Assembly (NCBI RefSeq): GCF_001514265.1 | Contig: NZ_KQ948991.1 | Coordinates: 605,539 to 669,538 of the forward strand | Reading direction: 5' to 3' | Source: Streptomyces resistomycificus | Lineage (GTDB): Bacteria; Actinomycetota; Actinomycetes; Streptomycetales; Streptomycetaceae | Length of the DNA stretch: 64,000 nt | Program-made: the position numbers and the translations under genes | Shown here: positions 9,016 through 16,820 of the stretch, in pieces | Position numbering within the stretch: the stretch's first letter is position 1 | Layout of the letters: every line of letters begins with the position of its first letter | Notes under the pieces: generated by a model | Databases searched by the model: none | What the model was told of the DNA's origin: nothing | What the model saw: only the letters and a program-made list of their open reading frames with translations

Positions 9016-9930
9016 TCAGGCGGCGAGAAGGAGCGCGGCGGCGGTCGGCGGCCCGCGCCTGGTCACCGTGTGCTGGAGTGCGGTGGTGCGCAGGGGTGGT
9101 GGCGCGAGCAGCGCGGTACGCGGGATGCGCGGACCGGCCCCGGGTGTGCCCGGCAGTCCGGCTCGCAGGGCACGCACCAGCGCGAGCGCCCCGCGCAGGG
9201 AACGTACGAGCGCCCCTTCGGCGACTGTGTGCGCCGACAGCGTGGACATCTCCATGAGCCGCACCAGCGCCATGTCCCCGCGACGCAGCAGCCATCCGGC
9301 GGCGATGCCCGCCAGGACGTGGCCGAGCAGCATCGGCAGGGAGGGCAGCAGCGCCGTGGAGGAGCCCGCGGTGGTGGACAGGGCGTCCGCGGGGTGGTGC
9401 GCGGCGCCCGCCGCCGTGCCCGTACCCGCCCCCGGGTAGATCCGGGCGTTCACGAGGATCTGGTGGGCCTGGGCCGGGCTGATCGCCGCGGCCGTGGTCC
9501 CGCACACGAAGCGCGCGGCCTGCTCGACCAGCGCGGCGTCGGACAACGACGACACCGAGGACGCGGAGGACGCGGAGGCCGCTGAGGCCGCGGAGGACAT
9601 GCCGGACGTGGACGCCAGCACCGCCGCACCGCCGGTCGCGCTCGCCGCCGTGCCGTGCTGTCCCAGTCCGAACAGCACGTGCAGCACGGTCTGTCCGAGG
9701 GTGAGGAGCGCCGCTGTGCCCGGCAGCGAACGCTCGCGTCCGGCGAGCGGTGCCACGACCAGGAAGGCCCCCAGGAAACCCGCGCCCAGCGTCCACGGCG
9801 GAACCGTGGCGCAGGAGGCCACGCTGTGACCGGCCGCGGCCAGCACGACGCAGACCGCGGCGAACACCGCGGCCCGCAACACCCGGAGATCGCCTCCGGA
9901 GCGCGCTGTACGAGTGTGGGGGGCAGTCAT
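9016..9930 (-). CDS. Multi-pass membrane protein upstream of the copper operon, function unknown
   Basis: This 304-aa protein has several hydrophobic segments in its first half (for example LRAAVFAAVCVVLAAAGH and LGAGFLGAFLVVAPLAG). A long Ala/Ser-rich stretch (about 115-145) separates these from a second membrane region. His residues near or within membrane segments (AGHSV, VLHVLFGLGQHG, LGHVLAG) may bind metal, which is inference. It is codirectional with ycnI and sco, 204 bp upstream of ycnI. I do not recognise a characterised family, and a link to copper rests only on position. Confidence 0.75.
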   Translation of the reverse strand: MTAPHTRTARSGGDLRVLRAAVFAAVCVVLAAAGHSVASCATVPPWTLGAGFLGAFLVVAPLAGRERSLPGTAALLTLGQTVLHVLFGLGQHGTAASATGGAAVLASTSGMSSAASAASASSASSVSSLSDAALVEQAARFVCGTTAAAISPAQAHQILVNARIYPGAGTGTAAGAAHHPADALSTTAGSSTALLPSLPMLLGHVLAGIAAGWLLRRGDMALVRLMEMSTLSAHTVAEGALVRSLRGALALVRALRAGLPGTPGAGPRIPRTALLAPPPLRTTALQHTVTRRGPPTAAALLLAA

Positions 9931-10161
9931 GGCGGGCTCATCATCGCACTGGCCTCATGACCGCCATACGGCAGGTCCACAAGATGACGTACGCGACGTA
10001 CAGCCGGAAGGTCACGTTCTGCCACAAGGCGTCCCACATACACCGGTGGCAGTCACGGGCACATCCCCCATATGGGCGGCATCACGTCAACTGTGTGCTT
10101 ACACCCCGGCACTGGCGGCAATACGTAACGGTATGTCGAGCCGCGGCCGGGAGGCTGGAGC

Positions 10162-10617
10162 ATGAGCATCTGGTGGTCACTCCATCTGCGGCGCGAGGCT
10201 GCGAGCGTTCCGCTCGCCCGGCGGCTGCTGCTCGGCACCATGGAGACGGCGGGCGTCGACCCCGACATCTCCTACGACCTCTCCCTGGCCCTCAGCGAGG
10301 CCTGCGCGAACGCCGTGGAGCACGGCGGCGACGGCGGGCACGAGGGACTCTCGGAGGCGTACCGGGTCACCGCCTACCTCGACGGCGAGAAGTGCCGTAT
10401 CGAGGTCGCCGACTCCGGTCCCGGGTTCCCCGCGGTGCGGACCCGGCCGGCCACCTGTCCGGTGCCCGTGGAGGACGAGAACGGCCGCGGTCTGTGTCTC
10501 ATCCAGGAACTCGCCGACCACGTCCACATCGGCAACAAGCCCGGCCGGCGGGGCGCGGTGGTGAGCTTCGACAAGATCCTGAAGTGGAGGAAGGACGCGC
10601 CGCTGATCGCGGTGTGA
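10162..10617 (+). CDS. Stand-alone GHKL ATPase, RsbW-like (anti-sigma/serine kinase type)
   Basis: The protein has 151 aa and consists of one HATPase_c fold. The N-box is seen as LSEACANAVEHGG, the G1 box as VADSGPGFP and the G2 region as ENGRGLCLIQELAD. Proteins of this kind phosphorylate anti-sigma-factor antagonists or bind sigma factors, and Streptomyces has dozens of them. No partner antagonist lies next to it, but a SpoIIE-type phosphatase that could act on the same kind of target lies at 16821-18344. It is divergent from the membrane protein on its left. Confidence 0.88.
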   Translation: MSIWWSLHLRREAASVPLARRLLLGTMETAGVDPDISYDLSLALSEACANAVEHGGDGGHEGLSEAYRVTAYLDGEKCRIEVADSGPGFPAVRTRPATCPVPVEDENGRGLCLIQELADHVHIGNKPGRRGAVVSFDKILKWRKDAPLIAV

Positions 10618-10718
10618 CCGCGGCGACCGCGAACGCGCACCGCCCCCCCGAGGATGCGCGGTGCGCGTTCATACTCTGCGCACAGCGAGGGCTCAGGTTC
10701 CTGACGGTCGTCCTTCCT

Positions 10719-11675
10719 ATGTTCATGGACATGACGGGAAAACACAAAGACACCTCCCTCACCCGGCGCCGCGCCCTAGCGGTGACCGGGGGCACGGTCG
10801 CGGCCGGCGGTCTCGCCGTGGCGGGGTACCAGTCGGCCTTCGCCGACGACGCGACGACCACCGCCGAGGCCGGGGCCACCGCGTCGGCGACCTCCACCGG
10901 CGGCGCGTGCATGACACTGATGTCGAGCGTCACCGAGGGGCCGTACTACCTGGACGGCGCCCTGGTCCGCAAGGACATCAGCGAGGGCAAGAGCGGCGTC
11001 CCGCTGACCCTGCGCCTGACCGTCGTGGACGCCACCGACGGCTGCACCCCGGTGCCCGGCGCGGCCGTCGAGATCTGGCACTGCGACGCCTGGGGCTACT
11101 ACTCCGGCTACACCACCGCCAACCCCGGCGGCTCCGCGCCCGCGGAGAGTGAGGACGGCTCGACCGCGAACGACAACACCTATCTGCGCGGCTACCAGAT
11201 CGCCAACGCCAACGGGGTCGTCAAGTTCGAGACGATCTTCCCGGGCTGGTACACCCCGCGCACCTGCCACATCCACCTCAAGGTGCACACCGGCGGCCAG
11301 AAGGAGGACGGCACCTACGAGGGCGGCAAGGTCAACTACACCGGCCAGCTGTTCTTCGCCGACGCCATCGCCGAGGAGATCTTCACGCTGGAGCCGTACG
11401 CGCAGCACTCCGGCAGCTACACCGTGCTCGCCGACGACATGGTCTACGACGGTGGCGGCGCGTCCAGCGGTCTGCTCACCCTCAAGGCCGTGCACAGGAA
11501 GGACCCCTCCAAGGGCTACAAGGGTTCCCTGACGCTCGGCGTCGACCCCGACGCGGAGAACACCGGGGCGGGCGGTGGCGGCGGCGGTACGCCCCCGAGT
11601 GGCGCCCCGAGCGACGCCCCGACCGGCACTCCGCCGAGCGACAGTGCCTCCCCGTCGGCCTCCGCGTCCTCGTAG
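10719..11675 (+). CDS. Tat-secreted intradiol ring-cleavage dioxygenase-like protein
   Basis: About 318 aa from the ATG at 10719 (in-frame ATGs also at 10725 and 10731). A twin-arginine segment TRRRALAVTGG precedes the hydrophobic core of a Tat signal. The dioxygenase core (about 60-240) shows EGPYYLDG, GAAVEIWHCDAWGYYSGY and FPGWYTPRTCHIHLKV, which supply the Tyr/Tyr/His/His ligands of non-haem Fe(III). Intradiol enzymes cleave catechols between the hydroxyls; secreted Streptomyces members may attack plant-derived catechols, which is family knowledge. The Gly/Pro/Ser/Thr-rich C-terminal tail of about 40 residues looks like a disordered or wall-spanning segment. Confidence 0.92.
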   Translation: MFMDMTGKHKDTSLTRRRALAVTGGTVAAGGLAVAGYQSAFADDATTTAEAGATASATSTGGACMTLMSSVTEGPYYLDGALVRKDISEGKSGVPLTLRLTVVDATDGCTPVPGAAVEIWHCDAWGYYSGYTTANPGGSAPAESEDGSTANDNTYLRGYQIANANGVVKFETIFPGWYTPRTCHIHLKVHTGGQKEDGTYEGGKVNYTGQLFFADAIAEEIFTLEPYAQHSGSYTVLADDMVYDGGGASSGLLTLKAVHRKDPSKGYKGSLTLGVDPDAENTGAGGGGGGTPPSGAPSDAPTGTPPSDSASPSASASS

Positions 11676-11678
11676 CGC

Positions 11679-12518
11679 GTGAACAGCCGCGAGGACGACG
11701 CGCTGGCCCAGGCCGCCGTGGCGGCCCTGACCGGGCAGCTGGCGCTGGCCCCCAAGCCCGGCCTGCCCGACCCGCGTGACCTCGGCGCGTCACGGACCCG
11801 GGTGGACCACCGCGCTCTGCGCTGGTCCGCCAAGGCACTCACGCCCGGCCTCGCGGCGATGGCGGCCGCGGCCCGCCGCACGGGCGAACCCTCGCCCCAG
11901 CTCCGCATCGAACTGGGGGCGATCGGCCGCTGCGCCGAGCACTCGGTGGGCCTGGCCGGCGGCGGCCACCGCGGTGCCCTGTGGGCGCTCGGCCTGCTGG
12001 TCGCCGCGGCCGCCCTCGAACCCCGGGCCGGGGCGCGTGAGGTGGCCGCGGCCGCCAAGCGGATCGCCGCCCACCCCGACCGGCGCGCGCCCCGGCGCCC
12101 CTCGCGCGGCTCGTCCATCTCGGCGAAGTACGGCGCCGCGGGGGCGCGCGGCGAGGCCCGCGCCGGATTCCCGCACGTACGGCGGGCGTTGGACGCCCTC
12201 GCCGCCGCCCGCTCGGCCGGCGCGGGTGAGGAGGAGGCCCGGCTGGACGCCCTGGTCACCGTGATGTCCACCCTCCAGGACACCGAACTCCTGCACACCG
12301 CGGGCCCGATCGGCCTGCGGCACGTCCAGGCGGGCGCCCGCGGGGTCCTCGACGCGGGCGGTACGGCGACGGAGGCGGGCCGCGCGGCTCTGTACGCCCT
12401 CGACGCCGACCTGCACGCGCGCGCGTGGAGCCCCCGCGGCAGCGCGGGGCTGCTCGCGGGGGCACTGTTCCTGGACTCGCTTCCGGTGCCGGTCAGTTCA
12501 CGGGAACGGCCCGCCTGA
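11679..12518 (+). CDS. Triphosphoribosyl-dephospho-CoA synthase-like protein (CitG/MdcB family)
   Basis: The protein has 279 aa with a GTG start three bases after the dioxygenase stop, so the two are likely cotranscribed. Family motifs are KPGLPDPRDLGA near residue 27 and GGGHRGALWALGLL near 90. CitG/MdcB enzymes make the prosthetic-group precursor of citrate lyase or malonate decarboxylase from ATP and dephospho-CoA. No such lyase or decarboxylase genes are in the window, so its acceptor is unknown. Its 3' end overlaps the convergent MFS gene by 26 bp. Confidence 0.85.
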   Translation: MNSREDDALAQAAVAALTGQLALAPKPGLPDPRDLGASRTRVDHRALRWSAKALTPGLAAMAAAARRTGEPSPQLRIELGAIGRCAEHSVGLAGGGHRGALWALGLLVAAAALEPRAGAREVAAAAKRIAAHPDRRAPRRPSRGSSISAKYGAAGARGEARAGFPHVRRALDALAAARSAGAGEEEARLDALVTVMSTLQDTELLHTAGPIGLRHVQAGARGVLDAGGTATEAGRAALYALDADLHARAWSPRGSAGLLAGALFLDSLPVPVSSRERPA

Positions 12519-13716
12519 CATCCCCCTCGCGGCCGGCGGCCCGACGGGTCGCCGGCCCCATCGCGTACGACGCCACCAGCGTCGCCCCGCCCAGCAGCAG
12601 CCACCCCGCGGTCCCCCACCCGAGCAGCAGCGAGGTCAGGACCAGCGGACCCAGGGTGCGGGCCACGGTCACGCCCGTCCCGAAGAAGCCCTGGTACTCG
12701 CCGACGCGATCGGCCGGGGCCAGGTCGAAGGACAACTGCCAGGACCCGGCCGACTGTCCCATCTCGGCGGCCACCTGCAGCACCGCCCCCACCACCAGCG
12801 CGCCCACGGCCACCCACGGCGACGCCCCCGCCGACAGCGCGAACACCGCGCACGCCGCGAGCATCACCCACCCCGACCGCCGCACCGCGCGCGTGGCCGT
12901 CGCGCGTCCCGTGACCCCGCGCGCCATCCGGACCTGGAACACCATCACCGCCCCGGTGTTGAGCACGAACAGCGCGGAGACCAGCCAGGTGGGGGCGTCG
13001 GTGCGCTCGGCGATCCACAGCGGCAGCCCGAGGCTGAGCAGCGGCATGCGCAGCAGGAGGACGGTGTTGAGCAGCGTGAGGAGGGCGTAGGGGCGATCAC
13101 GCAGGACACCCAGGTCACGGCGCCTGGTACGGGTCACGGGCGCCACCGAGGGCAACCGCGCCAACAGCCCGGCGCAGAGCAGGAAACCCACCGCGTCCAG
13201 CGCGAACACCCCGAGATACGCCGCCCGCGTCCCGGCGTGCAGGGCGAGCCCGCCCAGGCCCGCGCCGACGGCGAGCCCGGCGTTGAGCGTCGACTGGAGG
13301 TGTGCGAGCAGCCCCGTGCGCTCCCCGGCGGACACCAGCCCCGCCAGCAGGGCCTGCCGGGCCGCGGCGAGCCCCGACTGGGCGGAGGCGTAGGCGCAGG
13401 CGGCCACCAGGAACGGCACGAAGTCCCGGACGGCCAGGAAGGACGCCACCGCGAGCCCGGTGGCCAGCGCCAGCAGCACCGCGGTGCCCCGCGCCCCACG
13501 CCGGTCGGCGAGCCGTCCCAGCGGCACCCCCACCAGCGAGCCCACCGCCCAGGCGACGGTCAGCCCGAGCCCCACGCGCGCGGGGGCGAGTCCGACGACG
13601 TGGGTGAAGTACAGCGCCGACGTCACGTAGTAGGCGCCGTCACCGACGGAGTTGGCCAACTGGGCCAGGGCCAGGACGCGTTGCGGGCCCGCGGGCGGGA
13701 CGAGTGAGTTCGTCAT
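12493..13716 (-). CDS. MFS transporter
   Basis: The protein has about 407 aa and roughly 12 hydrophobic segments. I chose the ATG at 13716 (MTNSLVPPAGPQRVLALAQ) because everything upstream in frame runs through the MocR gene and is not membrane-like. The loop after the second or third helix (GRLADRRGARG) matches the MFS signature. The substrate is unknown. It is codirectional with the MocR-type regulator that ends 55 bp upstream, with GGCCCAAT direct repeats between them, so that regulator probably controls it. Confidence 0.9.
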   Translation of the reverse strand: MTNSLVPPAGPQRVLALAQLANSVGDGAYYVTSALYFTHVVGLAPARVGLGLTVAWAVGSLVGVPLGRLADRRGARGTAVLLALATGLAVASFLAVRDFVPFLVAACAYASAQSGLAAARQALLAGLVSAGERTGLLAHLQSTLNAGLAVGAGLGGLALHAGTRAAYLGVFALDAVGFLLCAGLLARLPSVAPVTRTRRRDLGVLRDRPYALLTLLNTVLLLRMPLLSLGLPLWIAERTDAPTWLVSALFVLNTGAVMVFQVRMARGVTGRATATRAVRRSGWVMLAACAVFALSAGASPWVAVGALVVGAVLQVAAEMGQSAGSWQLSFDLAPADRVGEYQGFFGTGVTVARTLGPLVLTSLLLGWGTAGWLLLGGATLVASYAMGPATRRAAGREGDVRRAVPVN

Positions 13717-13752
13717 GGGAACGACACTAGAAGCGCGGTGGGCCTCTCTTAA

Positions 13753-13784
13753 GGCCCAATAGGTGCCCGTTTCAGTGGCCCAAT
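13753..13784. promoter_or_regulatory. GGCCCAAT direct repeat upstream of MFS gene
   Basis: Two identical GGCCCAAT copies (13753-13760 and 13777-13784) are 24 bp apart start to start. The second overlaps the last codons of the MocR gene and both lie just upstream of the MFS start. MocR regulators usually bind direct repeats; assignment to this regulator is inference. Confidence 0.4.
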
Positions 13785-15139
13785 TCCAGCACCTTGCCCA
13801 GCACGTCCAGGGCCTGCGGATACACCCGCTCCCGAGGCGTCCCGTACCCCACGACCAGCCCCTGCGGCCGTCCCGCGACGCCCGGGGTGTGCCAGTGCTC
13901 CCCGAGGTGCCCCACCGCGAGGCCCTCCTCCGCCGCCCGCGCCAGCACCTCCGCCTCGTCGCGGACCTCCACCAGCGCGTGCAGCCCGGCCGCGATCCCG
14001 CGTACCCGCCGACGCGCCCCCAGCCGGTCCAACAACTGGTCCCGGCGCCGCCGGTAGCGCAGCCGGCAGGCGCGCACATGACGGTCGTAGGCATGACTGT
14101 CGATCAGTTCGGCCAGGGCCAACTGCCCGAGGGACTCGGTGTGGTGGTCGCTGTGCAGCTTGGCGTCGGCGACCGCGCCGACCAGGTCCGGCGGCAGCAC
14201 CATCCAGCCGAGCCGCAGCGCGGGCCCGAGCGTCTTGGACGCGGTGCCCAGGTAGGCCACGTGTCCCGGTGCCATGCCCTGGAGCGCGCCGACGGGCTGC
14301 CGGTCGTAGCGGAACTCCCCGTCGTAGTCGTCCTCGACGATCAGACCGCCACGCGCGCGTGCCCAGTCGGTGAGCGCCCGCCGCCGTTGCGGATGCAGGG
14401 TCACGCCGGTCGGGTACTGGTGCGCGGGTGTGACGACGACGGCCGAGGCGTCTGCCAAGTCCTCGACGACAACGCCCCGTTCGTCCACCAGCGCCGGCAC
14501 CACCCTGCCACCGCCCCGCCGCACCACCTCCCGGTGGAAGGGCAGCCCGGGGTCCTCCATGGCTACCGTGCCGCCCTCCAGCACCCGCGTGAGCAGCGAG
14601 AGGCCCTGCACATAGCCGGAGGTGACCACGATCCGCTCCGGCGGCGCGATCACCCCGCGCGCCCGCCCCAGGTATCCCGACAGCGCCGTCCGCAGCTCGA
14701 TCCGGCCGCGCGGATCGCCGTAGTCGTACGCCCGCGAGGGCGCCGTCGCGATGGCGCGCCGCAGCGCCCGCAGCCAGGCCGCCGCCGGAAACGTCCCCAC
14801 GTCCGGGCTCCCCGGGCGCAGATCGAACCGCGGCACACGCGCGCGTGCGGCGGTCTCCGGCGTGGGGGCGTCGACGGCGGGCAGCGAGGCGACCCGGGTG
14901 CCAGAACCCTGCCGCGCGGTCAGGTACCCCTCGGCGACGAGCTGGTCGTAGGCGGCCTTCGCGGTCCCCCGCGATATCCCGAGCTCGGCCGCGAGCCGCC
15001 GGGTGGCCGGCAGCCGGTCCCCGGGCGCGAGCCGCCCGTCCCGTACGGCGTCCCGCAGGGCCCGTTCGAGACCGGCCCGGCGTCCGTCGGCCGCGTCCGG
15101 CTCCAGATGCAGATCGACACCGGACCAGAACGCGTCCAC
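13772..15139 (-). CDS. MocR-type regulator (GntR winged helix fused to aminotransferase fold)
   Basis: The protein has about 455 aa from the GTG at 15139 (VDAFWSGVDLHLEP), with GGGGG about seven bases upstream. The N-terminal GntR winged helix (about 20-85) includes LPATRRLAAELGISRGTAKAAYDQL. The C-terminal domain (about 110-450) is a fold-type I aminotransferase-like effector domain. The PLP-lysine region reads YLGTASKTLGPALRLGWMVL, so the Lys is retained. Such regulators sense PLP or amino compounds; PdxR-like members activate vitamin B6 genes. Here the neighbour is an MFS transporter, so the regulon is probably local. Confidence 0.93.
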   Translation of the reverse strand: MDAFWSGVDLHLEPDAADGRRAGLERALRDAVRDGRLAPGDRLPATRRLAAELGISRGTAKAAYDQLVAEGYLTARQGSGTRVASLPAVDAPTPETAARARVPRFDLRPGSPDVGTFPAAAWLRALRRAIATAPSRAYDYGDPRGRIELRTALSGYLGRARGVIAPPERIVVTSGYVQGLSLLTRVLEGGTVAMEDPGLPFHREVVRRGGGRVVPALVDERGVVVEDLADASAVVVTPAHQYPTGVTLHPQRRRALTDWARARGGLIVEDDYDGEFRYDRQPVGALQGMAPGHVAYLGTASKTLGPALRLGWMVLPPDLVGAVADAKLHSDHHTESLGQLALAELIDSHAYDRHVRACRLRYRRRRDQLLDRLGARRRVRGIAAGLHALVEVRDEAEVLARAAEEGLAVGHLGEHWHTPGVAGRPQGLVVGYGTPRERVYPQALDVLGKVLELGH

Positions 15140-15259
15140 CGATGAACCCCCGTGAGTGCGCGCGCCCCGAAGGGCGCGGGTAACCGCGCGGCCAGTCACG
15201 GACGACCCGTGGACGGAAATGGCCGGGCACCTCACTGGTACCCGGCCATCCCGCTCGTA

Positions 15260-16720
15260 TCAGCCCTTCAGGGCGGCCATCCAGGACTCCACCTCGTCGG
15301 AGCGCCTGGGAAGGCCCGCCGACAGGTTCCGGTTCCCGTCCTCGGTGACGAGGATGTCGTCCTCGATCCGCACGCCGATGCCCCGGTACTCCTCCGGCAC
15401 GGTCAGATCGTCGGCCTGGAAGTACAGCCCGGGCTCGACCGTCAGCACCATGCCCGGCTCCAGCGTGCCGTCGACGTACGACTCCACGCGCGCGGCGGCG
15501 CAGTCGTGGACGTCCATGCCGAGCATGTGCCCCGTGCCGTGCAGCGTCCACCGGCGCTGCAGGCCCAGCTCCAGTACCCGCTCGACCGGCCCCTCGACCA
15601 GACCCCACTCCACGAGCCGCTCGGTCAGCACGCGCTGCGCCGCGTCGTGGAAGTCCCGGTACTTGCCGCCCGGCTGCACGGCCGCGATACCGGCCTCCTG
15701 GGCGTCGTACACGGCGTCGTAGATCTTCTTCTGGATCTCGCTGAAGCGACCGTTGACCGGCAGCGTGCGCGTGATGTCGGCGGTGTAGTACGTGTGCGTC
15801 TCGACGCCGGCGTCGAGCAGCAGCAGGTCGCCGGAGCGCACCTGGCCGTCGTTGCGCACCCAGTGCAGCGTGCAGGCGTGCGGGCCGGCCGCGGCGATCG
15901 TGCCGTAGCCGACGTCGTTGCCCTCCACGCGTGCGCGGAGGAAGAAGGTGCCCTCGATGTACCGCTCGGAGGTGGCCTCGGCCTTGTCGAGGACCCTGAC
16001 CACGTCCTCGAAGCCGCGCACTGTCGAGTCGACCGCCTTCTGCAGCTCGCCGATCTCGAACTCGTCCTTGACCAGTCGCGCCTCGGAGAGGAAGACCCGC
16101 AGCTCCTCGTCGCGCTCGGCGGTGACCTTGTCGGTCAGGGCGGCCTCGACGGCGGCGTCGAAGCCACGCACGACCCGCACCGGGCCGGTGGCCTCACGCA
16201 GCGCGTCCGCCAGCTCGCGCACGTCGGAGGCCGGGATGCCGTGGAGCTTCTCCGCCTCGGTCAGCGAGTGCCGGCGGCCCACCCACAGCTCGCCCTGGCC
16301 GGAGAGCCAGAACTCGCCGTTGTCCCGGTCGGAGCGCGGCAGGAGGTAGATCGTCGCCTGGTGGCCGTCGGAGGTCGGCTCCATGACCAGGACGCCGTCC
16401 TCGGTCTGGTTGCCGGTGAGGTACGCGTACTCGACGGAGGCCCGGAAGGCGTACTCGGTGTCGTTCGAGCGGGTCTTCAGGTTGCCCGCGGGGATCACCA
16501 GGCGCTCGCCCGGGAAGCGTGCGGACAGCGCGGCGCGGCGGGCGGCGGTCTCGGCGGCCTGGGCGATCGGCTCCAGGTCGTGGAGCTCCGTGTCGGCCCA
16601 GCCGGACCTCATGCTCTCGGCGAGCTCGTCGGACACGCCCGGGTACAGGCCGTTCTTGCGCTGCTTGATCGGCTCTTCAGACTCAGTCTCCGGGGTCTCC
16701 GGATCGAGCTCGTCGGCCAC
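15260..16720 (-). CDS. pepP: Xaa-Pro aminopeptidase (aminopeptidase P, M24B)
   Basis: About 486 aa. I chose the GTG at 16720 because AAGGAGG lies seven bases before it; the ATG at 16726 is only one base from that site. An aminopeptidase P N-terminal domain (about 55-190) precedes the pita-bread catalytic domain. Metal ligands are seen in LLLDAGVETHTYYTADITRT (two Asp), HGTGHMLGMDVHD (His), VLTVEPGLYF (Glu) and GVRIEDDILVTEDG (Glu). It removes N-terminal residues preceding proline in the cytoplasm and stands alone, between the MocR and phosphatase genes. Confidence 0.95.
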   Translation of the reverse strand: MADELDPETPETESEEPIKQRKNGLYPGVSDELAESMRSGWADTELHDLEPIAQAAETAARRAALSARFPGERLVIPAGNLKTRSNDTEYAFRASVEYAYLTGNQTEDGVLVMEPTSDGHQATIYLLPRSDRDNGEFWLSGQGELWVGRRHSLTEAEKLHGIPASDVRELADALREATGPVRVVRGFDAAVEAALTDKVTAERDEELRVFLSEARLVKDEFEIGELQKAVDSTVRGFEDVVRVLDKAEATSERYIEGTFFLRARVEGNDVGYGTIAAAGPHACTLHWVRNDGQVRSGDLLLLDAGVETHTYYTADITRTLPVNGRFSEIQKKIYDAVYDAQEAGIAAVQPGGKYRDFHDAAQRVLTERLVEWGLVEGPVERVLELGLQRRWTLHGTGHMLGMDVHDCAAARVESYVDGTLEPGMVLTVEPGLYFQADDLTVPEEYRGIGVRIEDDILVTEDGNRNLSAGLPRRSDEVESWMAALKG

Positions 16721-16820
16721 GGTCATCCTCCTTGATACGGCACTGGACCCCCTCCATCGTACGGTCGTACGGAAGGGGGCCCAGGGCCGAATGACCTGTT
16801 ACACGAGCGTCCGCGGGCGA

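Noticed and set aside
9750..10718. Long N-terminal extension of the intradiol dioxygenase
   Set aside because: It runs through the ATPase gene in a different frame and a good Tat signal starts at 10719.
13717..14094. N-terminal extension of the MFS transporter
   Set aside because: It overlaps the MocR gene and is not hydrophobic; the ATG at 13716 starts directly before the first membrane helix.
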